NCBI GenBank assembly: GCA_041183125.1
Contig: JBEGMH010000196.1
Location: forward strand, 1-16,237
Reading direction: 5' to 3'
DNA length: 16,237 nt
DNA from: JADJPL01 sp041183125
GTDB taxonomy: Bacteria; Bacteroidota; Bacteroidia; Chitinophagales; Saprospiraceae
Each line of letters starts with the position of its first letter. The first letter of the stretch is position 1. The notes under the pieces were generated by a model. That model was not told where the DNA came from. It saw only the letters and a program-made list of their open reading frames with translations, and did no database searches. Shown piece by piece: positions 1 through 7,019 of this stretch. A program made the position numbers and the translations under genes.

Positions 1-3
1 ATA

Positions 4-114
4 AGTTGGCGGCTATAGCGGGGAGGATCACCTCTTCCCATTCCGAACAGAGTCGTTAAGCTCCCCAGCGCCGATGGTACTGCCTTTAGGTGGGAGAGTA
101 GGTCGCCGCCAACG
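4..114 (+). rRNA. rrf: 5S ribosomal RNA
   Basis: This is a complete 5S rRNA, the small RNA of the large ribosomal subunit. Its terminal helix is visible as GTTGGCGGC (5-13) pairing perfectly with GCCGCCAAC (105-113). The internal landmarks of bacterial 5S rRNA are present: CCCATTCCGAACAGAG followed by GTTAAGCTCCCCAGCGCCGATGG. At about 110 nt it has normal length. It lies at the window edge on the plus strand, so it is most likely the last gene of an rRNA operon whose 23S gene is outside the window. A strong hairpin follows 17 nt after the helix. Exact mature ends are estimated from the helix. Confidence 0.96.
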
Positions 115-130
115 CAAAAAATAGAAGTAT

Positions 131-168
131 GCCCCGGGTAGCCAACGCCGCCCGGGGCTATCTGTTTT
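131..168 (+). terminator. Rho-independent terminator of the rRNA operon
   Basis: GCCCCGGG (131-138) pairs perfectly with CCCGGGGC (151-158) around a 12-nt loop, and the stem is followed by a T-rich run (TCTGTTTTTA). It sits just after the 5S gene. The next gene's longest open frame nominally begins at 129, inside this hairpin, which argues for that gene's later start at 219. Confidence 0.85.
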
Positions 169-218
169 TAGTATTTTCTGTAACCCGAAAATTCCGGGAA
201 TACCGTAAATTTTATCCT

Positions 219-695
219 ATGGAACCGCTCCCTTTTAGACATGTTCTCCTTCTGGAGCTATTGTGGTGGTCTTTGACGGGTTTTTTTGCCCTGTTAGTGG
301 CTCTTCCTATCCTGCTTTCGCCTGTCTACTTCCCCTTCTGGATAAACAATATCCTATTCATTGTGACCTTCGTGACGACTACGCGCTACCTTTTTTTGCT
401 CCGGTTCACCTGGATGGCGAACCGGATTCGGATTAAGGTCGTCCTCTTTTTCCTGGCGATTCCATTCGTTTTCTTTCTCATTCAAGAAGTACATGCATTC
501 CAGGTTTTCCTGGATGAGCAGGGCGTAGAAGCCATCGTAGGGGGGCTGTCACTGGAACGCCAGGATGCTATGATGGCCTATATACGCAGCGAATACCTGC
601 TCTTTGGTGTGGGGGCAATCGTCGGCTCTACCGCCCTTCCCTTCCGTCTGCTGCTGTCGGTTTGGTTGCTCTACAACCGAAAAGGACGTACCTGA
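219..695 (+). CDS. Orphan integral membrane protein, unknown function
   Basis: I do not recognise this 158-residue protein. Four hydrophobic segments are visible, at about residues 9-32, 39-58, 72-90 and 125-152. A short soluble stretch between the third and fourth (about 93-123, rich in E, D and Q) and a basic C-terminal tail (RKGRT) complete it. The frame is open from 129, but that start would lie inside the rRNA terminator hairpin, so ATG 219 (MEPLPFRH) is chosen. No catalytic or ligand motif stands out. Its 3' end runs into a long inverted repeat shared with the convergent cvpA-like gene. That it is real is supported by membrane-protein composition over its full length; function is open. 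Confidence 0.8.
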   Translation: MEPLPFRHVLLLELLWWSLTGFFALLVALPILLSPVYFPFWINNILFIVTFVTTTRYLFLLRFTWMANRIRIKVVLFFLAIPFVFFLIQEVHAFQVFLDEQGVEAIVGGLSLERQDAMMAYIRSEYLLFGVGAIVGSTALPFRLLLSVWLLYNRKGRT

Positions 696-753
696 AGTAT
701 AAATAAACGCTTGGCTCAGCGAAAGGCTGAAATAGAATGTAGGTACTGTCCTT
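682..753. terminator. Inverted repeat between convergent genes, probable bidirectional terminator
   Basis: The arm 682-693 (AAGGAC GTACCT) pairs with 741-753 (AGGTAC, bulged T747, GTCCTT), giving 12 bp with one bulge. The 47-nt loop holds a second small hairpin, TCAGC (716-720) with GCTGA (726-730). The structure overlaps the stop codon of the plus-strand membrane protein and ends one base before the stop of the minus-strand CvpA-family gene. On the minus strand the outer stem runs into CCTTTTC. The pairing is seen directly; termination in both directions is inference. Confidence 0.5.
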
Positions 754-754
754 G

Positions 755-1363
755 CTATTCCTGCCGGCGGGCATCGTACTCCTCTTCGGGAAGATCGTAA
801 ATTTGAATGCTGTCTTCCGGAGTATTTGATATACTGTCGAATTCGTCCATGAGGTCAATGGTGTAGTCCCAAAAATCTTGTATGACGGGCTTGAGCTTTG
901 AAAACCCATTGAATACCATGCCCGGGTACTCTTTTAGAAATGGATAAGTACGGGAATCTACTACAAGCTGGGAGTTTTCTGGGTTGCGCATGACCTGAAT
1001 AACGAACCAAAGCGCAAGACTGTATAGAAATACCAAGCTCGCCGCCATAAACACCCCTCCCAGAATCTGATTGATGAAATTGATGTTGGCTGTCTGTAGA
1101 ATCCCTTCAAGCCCTTTGCCCACAATCCGCAAAATCGTCATGGTAAGCAAGAAGGTGAGTATCAAACCCGCCACAAACATGAGTGGGCTCTGCTCGTTGA
1201 ACAACTCTTTGAGCAAATCCGTCATCTTTGGCGCGAAGCGCAGGGCCGCTATGATACCTACAATAATCGAAAGAACAGAAATAATCGTCTTGATGATACC
1301 GCGGGAAAATCCAACGTAGAACCCATATATGGCAATTCCGACAAACAAAAGATCAATAGTCAT
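755..1363 (-). CDS. CvpA family membrane protein
   Basis: This 202-residue protein matches the CvpA family (colicin V production protein). The family is a set of inner-membrane proteins found widely in bacteria, whose E. coli member is needed for colicin V export and envelope homeostasis; its biochemical activity is not settled. Hydrophobic segments lie at about residues 5-20, 24-42, 63-84 and 97-124, with the typical N-terminal pattern (IAIYGFYVGFSRGIIKTI) and a Gly-rich hydrophobic stretch (NQILGGVFMAASLVFLYSLAL). The C-terminal 70 residues are polar and acidic, as in Bacteroidota members. It is convergent with the upstream membrane protein and stands alone on its strand. A possible structured RNA lies 73-115 nt upstream of the ATG. 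Confidence 0.88.
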   Translation of the reverse strand: MTIDLLFVGIAIYGFYVGFSRGIIKTIISVLSIIVGIIAALRFAPKMTDLLKELFNEQSPLMFVAGLILTFLLTMTILRIVGKGLEGILQTANINFINQILGGVFMAASLVFLYSLALWFVIQVMRNPENSQLVVDSRTYPFLKEYPGMVFNGFSKLKPVIQDFWDYTIDLMDEFDSISNTPEDSIQIYDLPEEEYDARRQE

Positions 1364-1615
1364 GTTTTTTTCGTTTAGAAGAAACCCTGCACCGAAAAAA
1401 TACGTCGTTCAAAAGGCTACTCCACACGATGACGAGGATAGTCGGAGATACTTGGCACTATCCTGCCGGTAGGTATCTTTTGAATATTTCCTATACAGAA
1501 CCTGTCCTGGGTACAAAGATGGGGGATTTTCGTCGGAACGTGCCACTTTTTCCGACAGAATGACCCTTGGAAACCGTATAATGAAAGTACTTCGTGCAGC
1601 GTTGATGCGAAAATC
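1364..1615. other. Intergenic region with inverted repeats, no gene seen
   Basis: This gap separates the start of the cvpA-like gene (leftward) from the promoter of the secreted orphan (rightward), so it must hold upstream signals for both. It contains the pseudoknot candidate at 1436-1478 and a 7-bp inverted repeat, GTCGGAA (1532-1538) with TTCCGAC (1550-1556). A 78-codon minus-strand frame at 1417-1653 covers it but has no recognisable features and overlaps the rightward promoter, so I do not call it. No convincing promoter for the cvpA-like gene was found. Confidence 0.6.
1436..1478 (-). ncRNA. Candidate H-type pseudoknot in the leader of the cvpA-like gene
   Basis: Read on the minus strand, the order is AGATAC (1478-1473), GGCA, GGATAG, TGCC, GTATCT (1451-1446) and CTATCC (1441-1436). 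AGATAC pairs with GTATCT. Inside it GGCA pairs with TGCC, presenting the six-base loop GGATAG, which is exactly complementary to the downstream CTATCC. Extending that last helix by one pair would compete with the GGCA/TGCC stem. This hairpin-loop-to-downstream pairing is the topology of many small riboswitches and ribozymes. It is placed 73-115 nt upstream of the CvpA ATG. I match it to no known family, and the same complementarity exists on the plus strand, so orientation is inferred from gene context only. Confidence 0.4.
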
Positions 1616-1648
1616 TTGCGTATCTTATGTGCGGATTTTCTAACTTTG
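1616..1648 (+). promoter_or_regulatory. Bacteroidota-type promoter for the secreted orphan
   Basis: TAACTTTG (1641-1648) fits the Bacteroidota -7 consensus TAnnTTTG exactly. A TTG at 1616-1618 lies 22 nt upstream, slightly longer than the usual 19-21 spacing, as the -33 element. Initiation would fall near 1655, about 14 nt before ATG 1669. This excludes the longer start at 1627, which would lie upstream of the transcription start. Confidence 0.55.
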
Positions 1649-1668
1649 TTCAAAATTGTAGAGCAGAT

Positions 1669-2142
1669 ATGAAAAATAACCCGGTTTTTGCTTTTTTATT
1701 AGCCGTTGCTTGTACCATTTCCCTCCCTCTTACGCATGCCCAGGAGGCCCTGCCTCCCTCGTTTTTGTTAGGGGAAGATGAAAGTGCTTACGAAAAGCTT
1801 TGTGAAGCCCACCCCCGAACTCTAATCGGTGTTTCTAATAACGATATAGATGCCGCGCTCAAAAATTGGTTCGGACTCGTTAAAAGTATAGAAGCCTATG
1901 CTGGTTCTGTCAATTTTAAAGTGGACGGGCTGCGGGTTTGGCTTCATGTTTTTTGGAATACCGACGGAAAAATTGACCATATAGGCTTTTTTCTAATGCC
2001 GAACTCTCGTTTTTTTAAAGAAGAGGAGCTCAAAGCTCTGTTGTCGGGCTTTATCCGGCAGTATAAGCCTGTTTTGAACAGTGACCGGCCGTTCTCACAT
2101 TATACCTCGGCGAGTTTCCCCGTGCTGTCGGCCAAAAAATGA
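1669..2142 (+). CDS. Small secreted protein of unknown function
   Basis: I do not recognise this 157-residue protein. It opens with a clear Sec signal peptide (MKNNPVFAFLLAVACTIS, then LPLTHA) with probable signal peptidase I cleavage after THA, just before QEALPP. There is no lipobox Cys at the cleavage point. The mature part (about 133 residues) is a mixed alpha/beta-looking domain with the stretch VDGLRVWLHVFWNTDGKIDHIGFF and a Lys-rich C-terminus (SAKK). No catalytic motif is evident. ATG 1669 is chosen over the longer frame from 1627 because it begins the signal peptide directly and lies 3' of the predicted promoter. It is 32 nt upstream of serA on the same strand, so cotranscription is possible; no functional link is evident. 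Confidence 0.78.
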   Translation: MKNNPVFAFLLAVACTISLPLTHAQEALPPSFLLGEDESAYEKLCEAHPRTLIGVSNNDIDAALKNWFGLVKSIEAYAGSVNFKVDGLRVWLHVFWNTDGKIDHIGFFLMPNSRFFKEEELKALLSGFIRQYKPVLNSDRPFSHYTSASFPVLSAKK

Positions 2143-2174
2143 CACATTACCCAACTGCATAAATACAAACTACA

Positions 2175-3140
2175 ATGATTAAGATCCTCGCCAATGACGG
2201 CATCCATCCGGATGGAAAAACGCTTCTTGAGGAAGCGGGTTATCAGGTAGATACGACGCGAATCCCACAGGACGAACTGTTGTCCGTGATAGGGGATTAC
2301 GATGTGCTGATCGTTCGAAGCGCCACAAAGGTCACCCGGGAAGTCATTGACGCGGGGCGAAATTTGAAGATTATCGCACGGGGAGGGGTAGGCCTCGATA
2401 ATATCCACGTGGAGCACGCGGAAGGCAAAGGTATCCTCGTTTTCAATACACCAGCAGCATCTTCGCAATCCGTTGCAGAGTTGGCTTTCGCGCACATGTT
2501 CTCCCTGGCTCGTTTCCTGTATGCTTCTAACCGCGAGATGCCGGTGAAAGGGGGGACAGACTACGACAAACTCAAAAAAATATACTCGGAAGGGATATCT
2601 CTCCGTGGCCGTACCCTCGGTATCATCGGTTTTGGCCGCATAGGCCAGGAGGTGGCCCGGATTGGTGTTGGCCTGGGTATGAAGATCATCGTATCGGATC
2701 CCATCGTGGATGAAGCGGATATTCAACTCAAAACATTCAACAGTGATAACGCCTGGCTGAGCGTGCGCGTAGAAACCAGCGACCTCTCTGAGTTATTAGC
2801 CAAATCGGACTTCATCACCCTGCACGTACCCTTCAGCGGTGGTAAGCCTATTATTGGGTCGGAAGAGTTCGGGCGCATGAAAAAAGGAGTGTTCCTCATC
2901 AATACCTCCAGAGGGGGCACGGTGGATGAACCTGCGCTCCTCGAAGCGCTGGCATCAGGTAAGGTAGCCGGTGCTGGTTTGGATGTGTTTGATTTCGAGC
3001 CCATCCCGCGCCCTGAACTGCTTCAACATCCCCGGATTTCCCTGACCCCCCATATCGGCGCCTCGACCTTCGAAGCACAAGCGAACATCGGGTTGGAACT
3101 TGCAGACAGAATACTGGCGTTCTTCGGAGACGATAAGTAA
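2175..3140 (+). CDS. serA: D-3-phosphoglycerate dehydrogenase (short form)
   Basis: This is a 321-residue NAD-dependent D-2-hydroxyacid dehydrogenase. The closest role is oxidation of 3-phosphoglycerate to 3-phosphohydroxypyruvate, the first step of serine synthesis, in the cytoplasm. The Rossmann nucleotide-binding motif GFGRIG is at residues 152-157, with the NAD-selecting Asp at 175. The catalytic Arg-Glu-His set is seen as R246 (NTSRGG), E275 (FDFEP) and H293 (TPHIGAS). The RGGVGLDNI motif at 69-77 is typical of the substrate domain in PGDHs. It lacks the C-terminal ACT or intervening domains of long-form SerA, so allosteric serine inhibition of that type is not expected. Another hydroxyacid substrate cannot be excluded. 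Two hairpins follow its stop. Confidence 0.85.
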   Translation: MIKILANDGIHPDGKTLLEEAGYQVDTTRIPQDELLSVIGDYDVLIVRSATKVTREVIDAGRNLKIIARGGVGLDNIHVEHAEGKGILVFNTPAASSQSVAELAFAHMFSLARFLYASNREMPVKGGTDYDKLKKIYSEGISLRGRTLGIIGFGRIGQEVARIGVGLGMKIIVSDPIVDEADIQLKTFNSDNAWLSVRVETSDLSELLAKSDFITLHVPFSGGKPIIGSEEFGRMKKGVFLINTSRGGTVDEPALLEALASGKVAGAGLDVFDFEPIPRPELLQHPRISLTPHIGASTFEAQANIGLELADRILAFFGDDK

Positions 3141-3158
3141 CCACAAAGGAGGATAATG

Positions 3159-3178
3159 ACAGGGGGATGTACCCCTGT
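3159..3178 (+). terminator. Hairpin after serA
   Basis: ACAGGGG (3159-3165) pairs with CCCCTGT (3172-3178) around a 6-nt loop, 18 nt after the serA stop. No T run follows, so alone it is a weak terminator. With the next hairpin (3201-3231) it forms a tandem structure at the 3' end of serA. Confidence 0.4.
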
Positions 3179-3200
3179 AGGAAACGGTTCGTATATATGG

Positions 3201-3238
3201 GTTATGGCTATGCTGCAAGCATGGCCATAACTCATTTT
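3201..3238. terminator. Probable bidirectional terminator between serA and the GbsR-like gene
   Basis: GTTATGGC (3201-3208) pairs with GCCATAAC (3224-3231). The helix continues inward through T-G and ATGC/GCAT to a 5-nt loop (TGCAA), for 13 continuous base pairs. On the plus strand TCATTTTATC follows. On the minus strand the hairpin begins directly after the stop codon of the GbsR-like gene (3232-3234). It can therefore end both convergent transcripts. Confidence 0.65.
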
Positions 3239-3732
3239 ATCATCTTCATAAAAGTTCCGATGAACCAAGTAGAGTCCGACTTGACGAGGGCGTCGAGCGT
3301 AGCATCTGCTTTCGTGGAAAACAATCGGATATCCTTGACTACTTTCATGAACTGCTGGGTAGCTTCATCCTCGCCTTGTATATCGGTCAGTTCGTCCAGG
3401 ACTTTGAGCATCGGTTCGAGTTCGCGTTTTTTTCGCTCGATGATGATACGCCTTACCACCTCCCAGATGTCTTTTTCAGCTACAAAATAGTCTTTCCGTT
3501 CTCCCGGGCGCAATTCTTTCATCACCAGGCCCCAATCCATGAGTGCCCGGAGGTTCAGATTGACATTGCCCCTCGACATTTGCAGCAACTCCATGATGTC
3601 ATCGGCCGTGAGTGGACTTGGGGAAGTCAGCAGAAGGGCGTGTATCTGAGCCATGGTACGGTTGATGCCCCAACTGGTTGCCAATGCCCCCCAAGACTGT
3701 ATAAATTTTTCCGTTCCTTCTGATACATTCAT
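3232..3732 (-). CDS. GbsR/MarR family transcriptional regulator
   Basis: This 166-residue protein belongs to the GbsR-like branch of the MarR superfamily, cytoplasmic winged-helix DNA-binding regulators; Bacillus GbsR is a choline-sensing repressor of glycine betaine synthesis genes. The winged helix is at about residues 40-70 (PLTADDIMELLQMSRGNVNL, then NLRALMDWGLV), with the wing at RPGERKDYFVAEKD (75-88). The N-terminal segment FIQSWGALATSWGINRTMAQ is characteristic of the family. The C-terminal half is helical and probably mediates dimerisation. It lies 38 nt downstream of gcvT on the same strand, so they are likely cotranscribed. Ligand and targets are unknown; a choline or betaine ligand should not be assumed. 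Confidence 0.87.
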   Translation of the reverse strand: MNVSEGTEKFIQSWGALATSWGINRTMAQIHALLLTSPSPLTADDIMELLQMSRGNVNLNLRALMDWGLVMKELRPGERKDYFVAEKDIWEVVRRIIIERKKRELEPMLKVLDELTDIQGEDEATQQFMKVVKDIRLFSTKADATLDALVKSDSTWFIGTFMKMIK

Positions 3733-3770
3733 ATATTTTCCGGCAGCACATGGTTTAATGGAATCTGTTA

Positions 3771-4880
3771 TCAGCCTTTCTGGATGAAGGGCAGTTTGAC
3801 TACGCGTGCAGCAAGTTTTTTTCCTCCTGCTGATATAAAAAGGGAAGTGCCGGGTGCAGAAAAGGGGACGGCTACATACCCCATCCCAATAGGAACACCA
3901 AGCGATGGCGACATCGTACCGGAGGTGACGGTGCCGACTGAGTTGCCGTCAGCATCCTCGATCAAGTGGCCATGCCGGGGGATACGTCGGTCCTCCAGCG
4001 TTAGGCCCACGAGTTTTCGGGAGGGGCCTTCTGCCTTTTGACGTCGAAGGATCTGTATAGCTGTGAAATCCGTTTTGTCTAATTTAGTGATCCAGCCGAG
4101 GCCGGCTTCTATAGGCGAAGTGGTATCGTCTATGTCGTTGCCGTACAAACAATATCCCATTTCGAGCCGTAACGTGTCCCTGGCACCTAACCCAGCAGGC
4201 TGTATACCGAAGGGCGCACCGCTTTCGAACAGGGCATCCCACAGGGCAGCAGTATGCGGCGCCTCGACGTAAAGCTCAAAACCACCCGCCCCAGTATATC
4301 CGGTAGCAGATACGAGGACATTAGGGATACCCGCTACCGTACCTTTTGTAAAGGTATAGTATTTCAAACCAGCCAAATCAATAGAGGTGAGGGGCTGCAA
4401 TACCGACAGGGCTTTGGGTCCCTGTAAGGCGATCAACCCGGTTTGGTCAGAGATATTGATAAGACGGGTATCGAAAGTATTATGGCCTTGTATCCAGTTC
4501 CAATCTTTTTCTATATTGGAAGCATTGACGACGAGCATGAACGCTTGTTCGCCTGCAGCACATTGGTCCTCTGGGAGCCGATATACGAGCAGGTCATCCA
4601 CAATGCCCCCCGTTTCGTTGGGAAGGCAAGAATACTGGACCTGTCCGATTTTTAGCTTCGAGGCGTCATTGGAGGTTACTTTTTGAACGAGGTCAAGTGC
4701 CTGTGGGCCTTTTACGACAAACTCGCCCATGTGCGATACATCGAACACCCCTACCTGGGTACGGATATTGATGTGTTCTTCGTTGATACCGGAATAGGAA
4801 ATGGGCATATTATAGCCTGCGAAAGGAGCCATTTTGGCTCCAAGGGCAAGGTGTTTTTCAGTGAGTGGTGTATTTTTCAT
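3771..4880 (-). CDS. gcvT: Glycine cleavage system T protein (aminomethyltransferase)
   Basis: This 369-residue protein is GcvT. It takes the aminomethyl group from lipoylated H protein and transfers the methylene to tetrahydrofolate, releasing ammonia, in the cytoplasmic glycine cleavage complex. Family signatures are clear: GVFDVSHMGEF near residues 44-54, GGIVDDLLVYR at 91-101 containing the conserved catalytic Asp (D95/D96), ATGYTGAGGFELY, and GARDTLRLEMGYCLYGNDI in the folate-binding region. The C-terminal barrel domain (KLVGLTLEDRRIPRHG to the end) is present, so the protein is full length. The gcvH and gcvP genes are not nearby. It is followed by a GbsR-like regulator at 38 nt and preceded by the HEAT-cyclophilin gene at 72 nt. 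Confidence 0.96.
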   Translation of the reverse strand: MKNTPLTEKHLALGAKMAPFAGYNMPISYSGINEEHINIRTQVGVFDVSHMGEFVVKGPQALDLVQKVTSNDASKLKIGQVQYSCLPNETGGIVDDLLVYRLPEDQCAAGEQAFMLVVNASNIEKDWNWIQGHNTFDTRLINISDQTGLIALQGPKALSVLQPLTSIDLAGLKYYTFTKGTVAGIPNVLVSATGYTGAGGFELYVEAPHTAALWDALFESGAPFGIQPAGLGARDTLRLEMGYCLYGNDIDDTTSPIEAGLGWITKLDKTDFTAIQILRRQKAEGPSRKLVGLTLEDRRIPRHGHLIEDADGNSVGTVTSGTMSPSLGVPIGMGYVAVPFSAPGTSLFISAGGKKLAARVVKLPFIQKG

Positions 4881-4910
4881 GTTTTGGAGATGCGTATTTC
4901 GAACCTAGGC

Positions 4911-4956
4911 AAAAAAACAGGTTCACAGTGAACGACTAAACCGCCTTAAAGTTCAC
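4911..4956 (-). terminator. Weak terminator between the cyclophilin gene and gcvT
   Basis: The plus strand has GTTCACAGTGAAC (4921-4933) and another GTTCAC (4951-4956). On the minus strand GTGAAC at the end of the cyclophilin gene can pair with GTTCAC, or the 13-base palindrome can fold by itself as a 5-bp hairpin. A run of seven T (4912-4918) follows. Partial termination is plausible; gcvT and the upstream genes may still be partly cotranscribed. Confidence 0.45.
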
Positions 4957-7019
4957 TGAATACGCACTTTTTGCAAAACATCCCCCGGCTGGATTTGGTG
5001 TACCACCTCCATCCCGGAGGAAACCCTCGCGAAGATGGTATAATTCCCGTCTAAGTGTGGGGTGGGGGAGTGGGTGATGAAAAACTGTACCCCTTCCGTA
5101 TGATTGCCGGCAGAAGCCATCCCGACGTATCCTTCCGCATCATAATACATAGGACCCAGTTCGGATCGAATGGTATAATCGAGGCTACCGTAGCCATCTC
5201 CCCTGGGGCATCCCCCCTGGATGACAAAATTGGGAACGACCCGGTGGAAATTTTTTCCATCAAAATACTTGCTTTGGGCCAATGCGATGAAATTGGCCGT
5301 GGTACCGGGGGCGTGGCGGTGCAGCAGCTCCAGCTCGATCGTACCTTTGTCGGTTACCAGGGTAGCTTTTGCTGCATATCGGTTGCGTTTGAGCAGGTTC
5401 CAGTCAATGGGATGATTAAAAGCAGGTTTTGTAGGGGCAGGGGTTTTCCCGGTCCGGAAAAAGGACTCGGTTTGCACGATTTCCTGCCAGGTTTCCTGAT
5501 CTCTGGGCAATTTCAACAAGACGAGCGCAGAATCGAGGAACTGGAGACTGTCGAGGTATTGGATATAAGCTCGTTCAGGTTGTCGCAAGGCCGTAGCTGC
5601 AATAGCCATCGAACCCGCGTCACCTGAACGGAGGACACCGCGGAACATAGAGGACAACTCGGCTGCGATCTTTTTGTGGCCTATGCCAAAGTATTTTTCA
5701 AAGTCAGGCCTGGCGCTGATGGTAGAGAGGGCTTCAACGCCTGCGCTTCTGACGGCGGGATGCGTGGCTTCTGCCCATGCTTTGTAAACGAGCCGGTAGT
5801 TCCAGCCATGTTCACCCAACGCGCGCAGGTAGGCGGCCTTGTTATAGGGCTTTTGGGCGGCGAAAAACCGCATGCGGTTGTCGGCGTTGATCTTTATGCG
5901 CAAGGTATCCCGGGATTTGGGTACATGGCGTTGGGCAGCGGCCATGAGCACGGCTTTGACGGCCGGTATCAGCAGGGTGTCGCGCGAAAGTTTCCAGTAG
6001 GTACCCGCGTCGTTGGGGCTACCGTAATCCCGAAGGATCTGGGCAGCCTGTGTGGCGATGTGCGCATTTGAATCAGATAGGGCAGCAAAGAGCCTGGGGC
6101 GCACCACTTTGTAATCAAAACCACCCAAAGCGCGCAATAGGTTGACTTTGACCCTGTAGTCGGTTTCAAAGGGGTACCAGGAGAGCAGGGAATCCCGAAC
6201 GGCCACCTTTTTAATCTTTCCCAGGGCAGTAGCTAATGCCATACGGATGTACGGGTCGCCCTCTTCCCTGGCTACCCGTACCAACTGGGTACTAAACGTA
6301 TCCAACGAAATACCGGGTACGCGGGCGAGGTAGTGGGAAGCCATTATCCGGGCGGGCGTGGGGATCAGCGGGTTGGTACTCAGTTCGACCATTCGCTTGG
6401 TACCCGTCTCGGAGACAATGCCCCTCAGCCCAAAGCGATAGATACCTCGGGCCTGTCCCAACAGAAGAAGCGTATCGCCGTTCTGGTAGGTACGCACGGA
6501 ACCTAAGTGCGCCAGGGAGGTTTTTCCCCCGCATTTCCCGATTGCTTCCAGGATGGTGGCGTTGGTTTGGGTATAGAGCCCTAGGGAATCGTATCCGTTA
6601 AAGGCTTTGATGAGATAGCTTTCGGCGGATGCTGCGCCCGTCTGTCCCAGCGCGTACGCCGCTGCAGTCCGTACGTCCGGTACGGGGTCGTTCAACAACA
6701 AGGCCAGGGAATCAACGGCATTGCTATCGCGGATAGAGGCGATGGACAGCGCGGCGGTTTTTCGCCAGGTAGGGTCGGGATGGCGAAAATAGAGGTATAA
6801 ACTGTCGGTGAGCAGTTGGTCTTGAAAATGGTATATTTTCTGAAAAACAGGATCGCCTAGTACATCGGTTTGGATTTCCGTTAGGACTTCCGGTTCCTTG
6901 GGGGGGACACAAGCGCTTAAGAGGAGGGCCGTGCCCAGTACTGCCCATACTGTTTTGACCATTGGCCGAAGGGTGTTACTGGATTGAAAAGAGCGGTGAT
7001 TACTGTCGTTTGATTTCAT
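4953..7019 (-). CDS. HEAT-repeat cyclophilin-type peptidyl-prolyl isomerase lipoprotein
   Basis: This protein of up to 688 residues joins a lipoprotein signal, a long HEAT-like repeat region and a cyclophilin domain. The signal VWAVLGTALLLSAC has a good lipobox (LSAC, Cys37 from the first ATG), so it should be anchored in the envelope. Helical repeats run from about residue 60 to 480 (for example DPTWRKTAALSIASIRD and DPVPDVRTAAAYALGQTG). The cyclophilin domain is about 551-688, with NFHRVVPNFVIQGG carrying the catalytic Arg (R593) and Gln (Q601). The usual Trp near LDG is His (PHLDGN), as in other bacterial members that lack it. The first ATG overlaps the PBP1A gene by 20 bases. An alternative ATG at 6962, 37 nt past the PBP1A stop, gives a more typical 18-residue signal. 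Role is inferred as periplasmic protein folding. Confidence 0.88.
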   Translation of the reverse strand: MKSNDSNHRSFQSSNTLRPMVKTVWAVLGTALLLSACVPPKEPEVLTEIQTDVLGDPVFQKIYHFQDQLLTDSLYLYFRHPDPTWRKTAALSIASIRDSNAVDSLALLLNDPVPDVRTAAAYALGQTGAASAESYLIKAFNGYDSLGLYTQTNATILEAIGKCGGKTSLAHLGSVRTYQNGDTLLLLGQARGIYRFGLRGIVSETGTKRMVELSTNPLIPTPARIMASHYLARVPGISLDTFSTQLVRVAREEGDPYIRMALATALGKIKKVAVRDSLLSWYPFETDYRVKVNLLRALGGFDYKVVRPRLFAALSDSNAHIATQAAQILRDYGSPNDAGTYWKLSRDTLLIPAVKAVLMAAAQRHVPKSRDTLRIKINADNRMRFFAAQKPYNKAAYLRALGEHGWNYRLVYKAWAEATHPAVRSAGVEALSTISARPDFEKYFGIGHKKIAAELSSMFRGVLRSGDAGSMAIAATALRQPERAYIQYLDSLQFLDSALVLLKLPRDQETWQEIVQTESFFRTGKTPAPTKPAFNHPIDWNLLKRNRYAAKATLVTDKGTIELELLHRHAPGTTANFIALAQSKYFDGKNFHRVVPNFVIQGGCPRGDGYGSLDYTIRSELGPMYYDAEGYVGMASAGNHTEGVQFFITHSPTPHLDGNYTIFARVSSGMEVVHQIQPGDVLQKVRIQ

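Noticed and set aside
1417..1653. Minus-strand frame of 78 codons
   Set aside because: It covers the rightward promoter and the pseudoknot region, has no domain or composition typical of a gene, and no promoter of its own.
2899..3268. Several overlapping short frames on the minus strand at the end of serA
   Set aside because: They are shadows of serA and the intergenic hairpins and have no independent support.
5055..5627. Plus-strand frame of 190 codons
   Set aside because: It is antisense to the cyclophilin domain, whose motifs are unmistakable on the minus strand; the translation has no family features.
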